From the NCBI GenBank assembly GCA_020687485.1, contig JAJEQR010000022.1, forward strand, positions 1 through 57,649: a stretch of DNA of 57,649 nt, read 5' to 3'. The position numbers and the translations under genes are program-made. The notes below the pieces were generated by a model. It was given only the letters and a program-made list of their open reading frames with translations. It did not search any database and had not been told where the DNA came from. The DNA is from Hominifimenecus microfluidus. Lineage in GTDB: Bacteria > Bacillota > Clostridia > Lachnospirales > Lachnospiraceae. This document shows positions 31,568 to 38,473 of the stretch, piece after piece. Within the stretch, counting starts at the first letter, position 1. Each line of letters starts with the position of its first letter.

Positions 31568-32461
31568 TTACTTTTTCGTGGTGATTCTCACAGCCCTGGA
31601 AATGTTCTCAACCGTTACCTGCGCGTGGCTTCCGGCAAATTCTCCGTCCTTGACCCATTTGACCACTTCTTCACATTCAAAGCTGATCTTCGAAGTCTTG
31701 AAGCGGTATACCAGATGATCCGAGCTGCCTTTCGCCAGGAATTTCATGGGTAGTTCCGGCCACTCGGCGAGGGTCTGCGGTTCTTCAATCAGAGTCACTT
31801 CAAAGACGCCGTCGCTCAATCCAATATGCTCGCCCCACAGTCCCTTCATACCAGCGACGCTGTTCGCGTTCGTGACCATGCCGAGAAGGAATCTGCCCTT
31901 CAGCTCCTGATCTTCCCAGCGGATCGTCATCGCATAGGATTTGGTTCCGATGAGCGAACGGATGCCTTCCAGGACATAAGCGGAATGCCCTAATGTCTTC
32001 TTGAGCTCCTGTGAAGTCGCGTAGGAGACCTCCGTGAACATGCCGAATCCATAAGCGTAGTTGAAATAATTACTTCCGGCGCGGCCGACATCCACCGCAT
32101 GTACTTCACCTTTCATGGCGATCTCAGCCGCTTTCGTCATCTGCACCGGCAGATGCAGTGTTCTGGCATAATCGTTCGTGGTGCCGGCGGGGATGTATCC
32201 CACAATGGGACGGAGCGTCTCCGGCAGCTGCATCAGACCGCTGATGACTTCATTTAACGTGCCGTCGCCTCCGCTGCAGACAATGCGGTCTACTCCGGCT
32301 CCGCGGGAAGCCGCGATCTGTGCGGCATCGCCCCGCGACTGTGTGATATGGATAGATACATGATACCCTTCTTTGATGAAGCAGTCCACGATATCCGCGA
32401 TTTTATTCTTTACTGCGGATTTTCCCGCGTGCGCATTGCAGATATAAAGAAGTTCTTTCAT
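31568..32461 (-). CDS. Diacylglycerol kinase family lipid kinase (YegS/DgkB type)
   Basis: 297-residue lipid kinase that phosphorylates diacylglycerol or a similar lipid at the membrane. It has the catalytic-domain motif CSGGDGTLNEVISGL (about 60-75) and YIPAGTTNDYARTL (about 90-103), then the C-terminal beta domain ending with VKDGEFAG. GGAGGGG precedes the ATG at 32461, which overlaps the mutY stop by 4 bases (ATGA), so the two genes form an operon. The frame extends upstream within mutY but without homologous sequence. Confidence 0.92.
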   Translation of the reverse strand: MKELLYICNAHAGKSAVKNKIADIVDCFIKEGYHVSIHITQSRGDAAQIAASRGAGVDRIVCSGGDGTLNEVISGLMQLPETLRPIVGYIPAGTTNDYARTLHLPVQMTKAAEIAMKGEVHAVDVGRAGSNYFNYAYGFGMFTEVSYATSQELKKTLGHSAYVLEGIRSLIGTKSYAMTIRWEDQELKGRFLLGMVTNANSVAGMKGLWGEHIGLSDGVFEVTLIEEPQTLAEWPELPMKFLAKGSSDHLVYRFKTSKISFECEEVVKWVKDGEFAGSHAQVTVENISRAVRITTKK

Positions 32462-33663
32462 AGGAGCCCCTCCGTGTAGGCTGAAAATGCGTTTGGTATC
32501 GGATATTTTTCTTTTAACTCCGGAATCGGCACGTATTCCCAGTCGCCTGGGATCGGCGCTTCCGTCTGGATCATGTAGCCCTTCATATGCCACTCCACAT
32601 GGGAGAAAATATGCTTCGCTGCGCCCATATATGAGATACTGCTTAAAACCTCTCCGGCGGACGCATTGCTAAGCTGCAGACAATCAGCAATCTCCTCCTG
32701 TGAAAGATAGCCCGACATCCAGGGAAGTTCGTACATGCCTGCAAGAAGTCCCTTCGCCGGACGCTTCCGTACAGCGGCCATGCCCTGACAGAGCAGTACC
32801 AGAATGGTCTTCTCTTCTTTGCGGCGCTCCTTCTTCGGCGCTTTCACCGGATAAAGTTCCTGCTCTCCCCGCTCTCTGGCCAGACACCGTGCGGCCAGCG
32901 GACACTGTTCGCACAGCGGGAAGCCGTTCGGGATACAGATAGTCTCTCCGATCTCCATGATAGCTTCGTTGAACGCGCCGGGCGCATCCTGCGGAATCAC
33001 GGAGAGAAGAAGCTTCTCCGTCTCCGTCTTGATGCTTTGCCTGCTGATGTCGCGGCTGTCCGCAAAGACACGCGACAAAACGCGCAGAACATTTCCATCC
33101 ACCGCCGGGACAGGGATTCGGTATGCGATCGAGGCAACGGCTCCTGCCGTATAATTACCGATGCCTGGCAAAGCCTTTAGCTCCTCATAGGAGGCTGGAA
33201 GCTCACCGCCATAATTCTCCATACAGAGGATAGCTGCCTTTTGCAGGTTTCTGGCCCGGCTGTAGTAGCCAAGACCTTCCCAGCATTTGAGCACCTGCTC
33301 TTCCGGTGCTTCCGCCAGCTCGCGTACGCCTGGGAACTGTTTCAGGAAGCGGTCATAATACGGCTTTACCGCCTCGATCCTCGTCTGCTGCAGCATGATC
33401 TCGGAGATCCACACGCGGTAGGCTTCCGGGCGCTCCCGCCATGGAAGATCTCTGGCTGTCCGGCGATACCACTCCATCATGGTTGGGATTACATCCTGCA
33501 GGATTACGATGCGCTGTTCAGCTGTAATTTGTTCCGTCACAGTTTGCCCTGCTGCAGTCTGTTCGGTTACTGTCTGTTTTATTATCGCTTGCTCACCTGC
33601 CCCCTGCCTGGTTGCAGTTTGTTCGGTTTTTACCTGTTCCATTTGTTTTTCTTCTCTGTTCAT
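32458..33663 (-). CDS. mutY: A/G-specific adenine glycosylase MutY with a repetitive N-terminal extension
   Basis: Base-excision repair glycosylase removing adenine opposite 8-oxoguanine. With the ATG at 33663 it has 401 residues: ISEIMLQQT (catalytic Glu88), helix-hairpin-helix LPGIGNYTAGA (about 165-175), VDGNV (Asp189), the iron-sulfur ligands Cys243, Cys251, Cys254 and Cys260, and a C-terminal NUDIX-like domain. The first 50 residues are unusual: TEQTA, TVTEQTAAGQ and TVTEQITAEQ repeats rich in Thr, Gln and Glu, absent from typical MutY, which begins near residue 52. An internal start at Met8 is possible. It is divergent from the cotJ operon. Confidence 0.93.
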   Translation of the reverse strand: MNREEKQMEQVKTEQTATRQGAGEQAIIKQTVTEQTAAGQTVTEQITAEQRIVILQDVIPTMMEWYRRTARDLPWRERPEAYRVWISEIMLQQTRIEAVKPYYDRFLKQFPGVRELAEAPEEQVLKCWEGLGYYSRARNLQKAAILCMENYGGELPASYEELKALPGIGNYTAGAVASIAYRIPVPAVDGNVLRVLSRVFADSRDISRQSIKTETEKLLLSVIPQDAPGAFNEAIMEIGETICIPNGFPLCEQCPLAARCLARERGEQELYPVKAPKKERRKEEKTILVLLCQGMAAVRKRPAKGLLAGMYELPWMSGYLSQEEIADCLQLSNASAGEVLSSISYMGAAKHIFSHVEWHMKGYMIQTEAPIPGDWEYVPIPELKEKYPIPNAFSAYTEGLL

Positions 33664-33720
33664 GCCGCTTATTTTACCACAAAGATTCCTCAGATTCCAG
33701 TGGCAAAAGAGGATTCTTCC

Positions 33721-33729
33721 CATACACTA
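33721..33729 (+). promoter_or_regulatory. Candidate mother-cell (sigma E/sigma K) -10 element for cotJ
   Basis: CATACACTA matches both the sigma E -10 (CATACAnT) and the sigma K -10 (CATAnnnTA) consensus I know, 37 bases before cotJA. No convincing -35 is seen. cotJ is sigma E-controlled in Bacillus subtilis. Confidence 0.45.
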
Positions 33730-33765
33730 TAGCAACACAAACGATTTCTGAGAGGAGTGACAGGC

Positions 33766-34263
33766 GTGAATTATTCTCCTGATTATTCTATGCGCCGCAG
33801 GAATCAGGACTGCGGCTGCAATCGTTCTTCCATGCCGGATAACCGCCCGCCAGAGCCCGGACGCGGACGCCCGGATAGCTGCGGATGCGGCAGACCCGGC
33901 GGCCCCAGACCCCCGGAACAACCTTCCGGCGACTGCGGATGCGGCAGACCCGGTGGGCCCAGACCTCCGGAACGACCTTCCGGCGACTGCGGATGCGGCA
34001 GACCCAGTGGGCCCAGACCTCCGGAACGACCTTCCGGCGACTGCGGATGCGGCAGACCTGATGGCAAACCCGGCGGACCACCTCTGCCGCCCCCACGGCC
34101 GGAGCCTCGACGAAGCCCGGATACTTTCCCGGTCGGTATGGCCTATGTGCCCTGGCAGGTCTGGCAGGACTTATACGATCCGGAAGATGCTTTTCCGATC
34201 GGAACCATCTTCCGCGAACTCGATTATCCATGGGAGGTGGGACGATGCTCCAGATGCCGATGA
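33766..34263 (+). CDS. cotJA: Spore coat protein CotJA with Cys/Gly/Pro repeat insert
   Basis: 165 residues. The C-terminal 40 residues (TFPVGMAYVPWQVWQDLYDP... PIGTIFRELDYPW) are the CotJA domain. The N-terminal 110 residues are a low-complexity Cys/Gly/Arg/Pro region with three full and one partial 18-residue repeats of CGCGRPGGPRPPERPSGD. Ordinary CotJA proteins are about 80 residues, so the repeats are an added, probably disulfide-rich segment that could help cross-link the coat. AGGAG lies 8 bases before the GTG at 33766; an upstream in-frame GTG at 33757 overlaps that ribosome site. First gene of the cotJ operon, made in the mother cell. Confidence 0.88.
   Translation: MNYSPDYSMRRRNQDCGCNRSSMPDNRPPEPGRGRPDSCGCGRPGGPRPPEQPSGDCGCGRPGGPRPPERPSGDCGCGRPSGPRPPERPSGDCGCGRPDGKPGGPPLPPPRPEPRRSPDTFPVGMAYVPWQVWQDLYDPEDAFPIGTIFRELDYPWEVGRCSRCR
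33880..34065 (+). repeat. Tandem 54-base repeat within cotJA, 3.4 copies
   Basis: Units start at 33880, 33934, 33988 and (partial) 34042, each opening TGCGGATGCGGCAGACC. Copies differ at only a few positions, so copy number may vary between strains. Confidence 0.92.
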
Positions 34264-34523
34264 ATTCTGATCGTGAAACAGCTGCTCTGCTTCAGAAGGT
34301 TTACACCTACGGTTTTGCAATTGATGATGTGATCCTTTATCTGGATACGCATCCGGATGACTGCGAAGCCCGCGCCTACTACAAGCGTATGCGAGACGCC
34401 TACCAGGATGCCTGCCAGGAGTACAATGAGAAGGTTGGCCCGCTGACCATCATGGATGTGGACGTTTCTTCCTGGTGGAACTGGGTGGAAGGCCCCTGGC
34501 CCTGGGAAGGAGGTGCGTGCTAG
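34245..34523 (+). CDS. cotJB: Spore coat protein CotJB
   Basis: 92 residues matching CotJB: LLQKVYTYGFAIDDVILYLDTHPDD, ARAYYKRMRDAY and the terminal WNWVEGPWPWEGG block. It belongs to the CotJABC inner-coat set. GGGAGG lies 7 bases before the ATG at 34245, inside the end of cotJA (19-base overlap). Its stop is directly followed by the ATG of the truncated cotJC. Confidence 0.92.
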   Translation: MLQMPMNSDRETAALLQKVYTYGFAIDDVILYLDTHPDDCEARAYYKRMRDAYQDACQEYNEKVGPLTIMDVDVSSWWNWVEGPWPWEGGAC

Positions 34524-34637
34524 ATGTGGAATTATGAGAAGAGGCTTCAGTATCCTGTAAATATCAAAGAGCCGAACCCGAAGATGGCTCAGTTTATTAT
34601 AAGTCAGTATGGTGGACTGTATACCAGTAACATATGA
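34524..34637 (+). pseudogene. cotJC: Truncated cotJC, interrupted by a prophage
   Basis: The frame reads MWNYEKRLQYPVNIKEPNPK then MAQFIISQYGG, which matches the N-terminus of CotJC (a manganese-catalase family coat protein of about 190 residues). After Gly31 (nt 34616) the sequence turns into LYTSNI and a stop; no further CotJC sequence follows in the window. The ribosome site GGAGG lies within the end of cotJB. Everything downstream to the window edge is prophage-type sequence, so this is the left attachment junction and the remaining 160 codons should lie beyond the right end of the prophage. Confidence 0.85.
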
Positions 34638-34679
34638 TTTTCTGCATTTCGCCCTTTTACTTTTTTATATATTATTCTA

Positions 34680-34709
34680 TTGACAAACCAGATAAAAATC
34701 GTTTATCAT
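34680..34709 (+). promoter_or_regulatory. Promoter of the hicA-hicB-secB-like operon
   Basis: TTGACA, 17-18 bases, TTATCA/TATCAT, about 50 bases before hicA. The -10 region overlaps the palindrome at 34705-34733. Confidence 0.6.
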
Positions 34710-34733
34710 GCAACTAAAGAGTAGTTGCATGAT
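34705..34733. promoter_or_regulatory. Palindromic operator upstream of hicA
   Basis: ATCATGCAACT and AGTTGCATGAT are perfect 11-base complements with a 7-base centre, covering the -10 region. HicB antitoxins commonly bind such operators to repress their own operon. Confidence 0.65.
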
Positions 34734-34755
34734 AAGGAGGTGTGAATTTTGAAGT

Positions 34756-35013
34756 ATGAGTAAGCTGGAAAAGGCAAAAATACGAATAAAATCTCTTCCC
34801 AGTGATTATACCTATTCAGAAGCCAGAACCCTGCTTTGTCAGCTCGGTTTTTCCGAATTTAATAAAGGAAGAACGTCTGGCTCAAGGGTTCAGTTCTACA
34901 GGGAAGCAGATCAGGAGGTAGTATTGCTGCACAAACCGCATCCTGGTGATGTTATGAAGCAAGGCGCCGTTAAACAATTATTTAATTTTCTCACAGATTT
35001 AGGTGAATTGTAA
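34756..35013 (+). CDS. hicA: HicA-family toxin (mRNA interferase)
   Basis: 85-residue protein with the double-stranded-RNA-binding-like fold of HicA. The conserved catalytic His region is LLHKPHPGDVMKQGAVKQLF (the HPG motif), with GFSEFNKGRTSGSRVQFYRE before it. HicA cleaves mRNA unless bound by HicB. AGGAGG lies 15 bases upstream of the ATG, rather far; in-frame alternatives are not better. The stop overlaps the hicB start (TAATG). The operon ends with a SecB-like gene and lies between the broken cotJC and the phage lysis genes. Confidence 0.87.
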   Translation: MSKLEKAKIRIKSLPSDYTYSEARTLLCQLGFSEFNKGRTSGSRVQFYREADQEVVLLHKPHPGDVMKQGAVKQLFNFLTDLGEL

Positions 35014-35489
35014 TGAATAATATATTAGAATATAAAGGATATCATACGAAAGTAGAGTACGATAGTCAGGATCATATTTTATATGGAAAAATTGAAGGTA
35101 TCAATGATTATGTAAATTTTGAAAGCGATAATCTGGATGATGTAGAAAACGAATTTCACAGTGCTGTTGATGATTATCTTTCTTTTTGTGAAGAAGTCGG
35201 CAAGGCTCCGGAAAAGGAATATAAGGGTTCTTTTAATGTTCGCATATCTCCGGAATTGCATAAAAAACTTGCCCTTGTGGCATATAAAAAGGGAGATAGC
35301 TTAAATAAGTGTGTAGAAGAAGCACTTTCTGCTTATGTTTCTGCTGACAGCAAAGCAACAGAAAGCTCCGATGGAATAACGCTTTCGGTTCCTTCTCCAG
35401 AAGATTACGAAGGTTCAAAATTCAGTGAACTTCCGCCGATTCATTTGGTATACACTGCACAAACTTATAAAAAGGTGGTGGAAAATTAA
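35013..35489 (+). CDS. hicB: HicB-family antitoxin with long C-terminal extension
   Basis: 158 residues. The N-terminal part is the degenerate RNase H-like HicB domain (YKGYHTKVEYDSQDHILYGKI, VNFESDNLDDVENEFHSAVDDYL). A ribbon-helix-helix segment follows (SFNVRISPELHKKLALVAYK...LNKCVEEALSAYV, about 75-108). About 45 more residues, Ser/Glu/Pro-rich then LPPIHLVYTAQTYKKVVEN, extend beyond a typical HicB. In toxin-antitoxin-chaperone systems such a tail is the chaperone-addiction segment; here that role is inferred from the SecB-like gene that follows with a 1-base overlap. Confidence 0.85.
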   Translation: MNNILEYKGYHTKVEYDSQDHILYGKIEGINDYVNFESDNLDDVENEFHSAVDDYLSFCEEVGKAPEKEYKGSFNVRISPELHKKLALVAYKKGDSLNKCVEEALSAYVSADSKATESSDGITLSVPSPEDYEGSKFSELPPIHLVYTAQTYKKVVEN

Positions 35490-35911
35490 TGATTAATAAT
35501 CTTGAAGATTATTTTAAACCTGACCAGCGATTCTTTCTGGATAAGATTTCTTACAACCGTATGGAATCAACCTCCGGTACCCCTGCACGCATTTTAAATT
35601 GCATTGATCAGCTGGACGCATTTTTAAATTCAAATTCTGTAAAACTTGTTCTAACGCGAACATTAAAATTTGATCCGGAAGGAATTTTTCAGCTTTCAGT
35701 TTCTTTTGGAGTTGTTCTAACTTTCAAAGAGGAACTCAAGTCTGATCTCTCTTGGGATGAGCTTGATCTTGCAAAAGAATTTCGTCAGAATGGCCGATTT
35801 GCTACAGACAATCTGATGCGCCGGATCTGCCTTTTGATTGCCGAGATCACCTCTTCCTTTGGACAACCGCCGATCATTACTCCCGATGCTGTTGCTCCAT
35901 TAGCTGAATGA
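35489..35911 (+). CDS. SecB-like chaperone (putative third component of a TAC system)
   Basis: 140 residues. Alternating hydrophobic strands (VKLVLTRTLKFDPEGIFQLSV, FGVVLTFKEEL) are followed by a helix and LIAEITSSFGQPPIITP, resembling the SecB order of four strands, a helix with RECITSLV-like sequence and FPPLNLAP. Overall identity to housekeeping SecB is low and I rely on pattern and context. In known toxin-antitoxin-chaperone operons a SecB-like protein stabilises the antitoxin. The start overlaps the hicB stop (TAATGA) with GGTGG upstream, so three tightly overlapping genes are made from one promoter. A strong terminator follows. Confidence 0.65.
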   Translation: MINNLEDYFKPDQRFFLDKISYNRMESTSGTPARILNCIDQLDAFLNSNSVKLVLTRTLKFDPEGIFQLSVSFGVVLTFKEELKSDLSWDELDLAKEFRQNGRFATDNLMRRICLLIAEITSSFGQPPIITPDAVAPLAE

Positions 35912-35956
35912 ATACAAGGCCACTGGCATAAATTCTGCCGGTGGCCTTGTATTTTA
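35911..35956. terminator. Bidirectional terminator between the TAC operon and the endolysin gene
   Basis: AATACAAGGCCAC and GTGGCCTTGTATT are perfect 13-base complements; the plus strand continues with TTTATCATTTTTT. Confidence 0.85.
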
Positions 35957-36772
35957 TCATTTTTTGCTCTTATACTCTTCCGACTGGATGAATCCCTGGA
36001 AGACCTGCGCGCGGGTTCTTCCGGCGGCCAGTTCCTTCACCCAGGCATTCAGCCCGGCCTTGTCCGGCTCTCTTCCCAGCAGGAAGATGTAAAGCTCCCG
36101 CACGTAGCGGCGCCGGCCTTCGTCAGAGTCGATGACAGCCGCAGAGACCTCGTCCCAACTCTTCCCGCCGGCCAGCTGCGCCTGCCAGAAGGCAAGCCCG
36201 GCTTCATCCGGCATACGCCCCAGCTGCGTGACATACAGATCCGTCAGCTTCTCTTTCCAGGCATTTGTCCCCCGATCGGAATCGTCCTCCGGCAAGCCAC
36301 GGCGTACGCAGATCAGGCCACGGTTATAGATCGGCGCGGCTACACTGCGATTCTGGCGGCTCTGGCAGTATTCCTTCATGTTCTTGCGGGTCGGTCCGAC
36401 GCCGGAGCCGTGGCCGGAAAGCTCGCCATTCCCTACATACATTTCCACATGGCCCACGTAGCCGGTGGTCTTGCGATCCGGATCAGTGCCCCGGAAATAC
36501 AGCAGATCACCAGGGAGAAGCTTATCCTCGTCCGGCACGCCTCCGCTGATCCCTGCGTCGATCGTGGTCAGCTTCTTACTCAGCATCTGCGCTTCGGTGT
36601 TGTCGCCAATGTTGACGCCCAGCACCTGCTCATACACCCACTGCTGCAGGCTGGAGCAATCGCTGTAGCCGCTGCTGACCTGGTCACGCTTACTGCTCTG
36701 GGTGTACTGATTCTTGCCTTCACGGCTCTTGATCTTCGCTACAAGCGCCGCTCTCTTCTCTTTGTTCGTCAT
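35957..36772 (-). CDS. Phage endolysin: NlpC/P60-type peptidase plus DUF4214
   Basis: 271-residue cell-wall hydrolase. The N-terminal domain has GYSDCSSL (catalytic Cys39), PGDLLYFRG and YVGHVEMYVGNG (His108), an NlpC/P60 arrangement. The C-terminal part has two copies of the DUF4214-type repeat, LYVTQLGRMPDEAGLAFW and LYIFLLGREPDKAGLNAW, probably binding or spacing in the cell wall. It should degrade peptidoglycan at the end of the lytic cycle. A CAGGAGGCAG lies 7 bases before the ATG. It is the last gene of the late operon, downstream of two small membrane proteins. Confidence 0.9.
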   Translation of the reverse strand: MTNKEKRAALVAKIKSREGKNQYTQSSKRDQVSSGYSDCSSLQQWVYEQVLGVNIGDNTEAQMLSKKLTTIDAGISGGVPDEDKLLPGDLLYFRGTDPDRKTTGYVGHVEMYVGNGELSGHGSGVGPTRKNMKEYCQSRQNRSVAAPIYNRGLICVRRGLPEDDSDRGTNAWKEKLTDLYVTQLGRMPDEAGLAFWQAQLAGGKSWDEVSAAVIDSDEGRRRYVRELYIFLLGREPDKAGLNAWVKELAAGRTRAQVFQGFIQSEEYKSKK

Positions 36773-36790
36773 ACTACTGCCTCCTGCCGG

Positions 36791-37069
36791 TTAATCAAAA
36801 TCATAGTCATTGGTTGTGCTGTTCTTCGCCGGTTTGTCATAGGTCAACGCCCGATCGGAATCAGATACGCCCTGTGTGGTCGGATCTGTCACAATGCCGA
36901 CCATTGCCAGGATATTGATCACAAGACCGACTGCCTGGGTAACTTCCGATTCCGATACGGCCGGAACGATGCCAAGCATACCGAGGATCTGGTAGATCAG
37001 CGCGATCACGGCAGTGACGATCGCCAGCAGAGTTGCCTTGTTCTTGAGTCTCAGTTTCCAATTAATCAT
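36791..37069 (-). CDS. Phage holin (phi LC3 type)
   Basis: 92 residues with MINWKLRLKNKATLLAIVTAVIAL at the start, two membrane segments (about 13-32 and 46-61) separated by a short turn, and a hydrophilic acidic tail. This matches the phi LC3 holin family, which opens the membrane for lysis. GGAGGCACGT precedes the ATG. It overlaps the upstream gene by 8 bases and lies 18 bases before the endolysin gene. Confidence 0.88.
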   Translation of the reverse strand: MINWKLRLKNKATLLAIVTAVIALIYQILGMLGIVPAVSESEVTQAVGLVINILAMVGIVTDPTTQGVSDSDRALTYDKPAKNSTTNDYDFD

Positions 37070-37451
37070 ACGTGCCTCCTTCTCCCGTCATGGGTTCAAT
37101 AATGTGCAATGCCTGTTCATTTAAGAAATCTTTCCGGTCATGCTTGACCTTCTGCGCATAGTTTAACGCTGCGTGCATATCCCCGTTGCAATGTGCATCC
37201 GGAATACGCTGTACAGCCCGCGCGGTCGCTTCTCCCAGCGCAATTGCCGCATCAATGCTTTTCAGCATATAGAGTTCATGCTGATACCGCACCTGCTCTC
37301 TCTGATCCAGCTCCTGCTGTCTGACAAGCCTGCTGTGCTGATCCGCAGCGTCCCGCTTATTGATGTTCCGCTGGATCAGCCAGAAGAAGAATCCGACCAG
37401 GGCGGAAACGAGGATTGAAAAAATACCAACTGCCTGAAGAATTTCTGTCAT
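37062..37451 (-). CDS. Small membrane protein of the lysis cassette
   Basis: 129 residues: one N-terminal membrane helix (about 5-27), then a charged helical stretch rich in Arg, Gln and Lys that may form a coiled coil, and an Ala-rich second half. Position next to holin and endolysin suggests an accessory holin or spanin-like or XhlA-type role; no specific family is claimed. GGAGGCAGC precedes the ATG. Confidence 0.7.
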   Translation of the reverse strand: MTEILQAVGIFSILVSALVGFFFWLIQRNINKRDAADQHSRLVRQQELDQREQVRYQHELYMLKSIDAAIALGEATARAVQRIPDAHCNGDMHAALNYAQKVKHDRKDFLNEQALHIIEPMTGEGGTYD

Positions 37452-37468
37452 GCTGCCTCCTGCTTTCT

Positions 37469-38458
37469 CTACACTTCCAGCGCTGCAACCTTTTCTTTCA
37501 GCCGCTCAACTTCTGACATCAAATACTGAATCATCGCCGTATTCAACGCAATGAATTCTTCATAACGCAGACTATAAGTGTACTCATTCTCTACAGGAAC
37601 ATCCTCTGTATACGACGTTTCTTTTAGAATTTCCTGCCCGCTTTCCGGATCTGTTGCAGAAACCGTTTTTGTTTTCCGTACCTGCTTTGTCTTCTGATCC
37701 TGACAAAATCCAGCGAAATCCATATTTGTAAGTCCGGCAGCGTGCATAGCTTCTTCTACATCCTGGGCAATAAATCCCGTATGTGTCCGGCCGGAATTTC
37801 CGTTAATAAGCTTATAGGATACTGGCTGCAGTCCCCGGAAGAAATCAATATACTGATCCCCGATCTCTTTAATGTTCTCTTTTTCATTGCGATCTGATGT
37901 AGTATTCACAGCAACACACGTATAGAACTGTCCCCATCTATGCTCCGGAGTACCAAGTGTCACCAAGTGTTTGCCATCTGTACAATCTGGATCAAACGTC
38001 CACATATTCTCATGAATTCCCAAATGCAGGAAGTAATCGCCTTCGTTCGATGCACCAATATACATCTGCTGTGGTTCACTGCAATAGATACGTCCCTGAG
38101 CTTTTGATCCCTGAATCCAGCGTACCATTTTCCCCATTTCCATATTCAGGTTACCAAGATCCTTGTCAGAAGAATTCACAGTTAAATTGCCATTCACATT
38201 GATATTACCTTTTACCGTTCCGCCGCTGGTAGAAAGATACGGATGTTCGTGATTTTTAGGCGCCATTCCTGCAAGCTTAAGATCCATTGCTGACTTGATA
38301 TAATATCGATCATCATGGTTATGCCCGATCAATTTACCCAATCTATCTTCCACAGTTGATGTATCATCGTATTTTACCTGACTTGCTGTTGTAGACAAAT
38401 GGATCTCATCATACTGTGTGCCATCATATACAAGAAAATCTGCGTTTTTATCTGCCAT
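37469..38458 (-). CDS. Tail fibre protein with Peptidase_S74 intramolecular chaperone
   Basis: 329 residues. The first half is a fibre shaft with HTHD/HEHPYLST motifs; the second half is a Peptidase_S74-type chaperone domain with TSDRNEKENIKEIGD, SYKLINGNSGRTHTGFIAQDVEEAM and the C-terminal coiled coil ending EVERLKEKVAALEV. Such domains trimerise the fibre and then cut themselves off at the conserved Ser-Asp of the TSDRNEK motif. AGGAGG precedes the ATG. It is one of three consecutive fibre genes likely to set host range. Confidence 0.88.
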   Translation of the reverse strand: MADKNADFLVYDGTQYDEIHLSTTASQVKYDDTSTVEDRLGKLIGHNHDDRYYIKSAMDLKLAGMAPKNHEHPYLSTSGGTVKGNINVNGNLTVNSSDKDLGNLNMEMGKMVRWIQGSKAQGRIYCSEPQQMYIGASNEGDYFLHLGIHENMWTFDPDCTDGKHLVTLGTPEHRWGQFYTCVAVNTTSDRNEKENIKEIGDQYIDFFRGLQPVSYKLINGNSGRTHTGFIAQDVEEAMHAAGLTNMDFAGFCQDQKTKQVRKTKTVSATDPESGQEILKETSYTEDVPVENEYTYSLRYEEFIALNTAMIQYLMSEVERLKEKVAALEV

Positions 38459-38473
38459 CCAATGAAAACCTCC

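Noticed and set aside
33880-34065. Regular 54-base repeats that could suggest a CRISPR array
   Set aside because: Units are directly adjacent without unique spacers and stay in frame within cotJA, encoding an 18-residue repeat.
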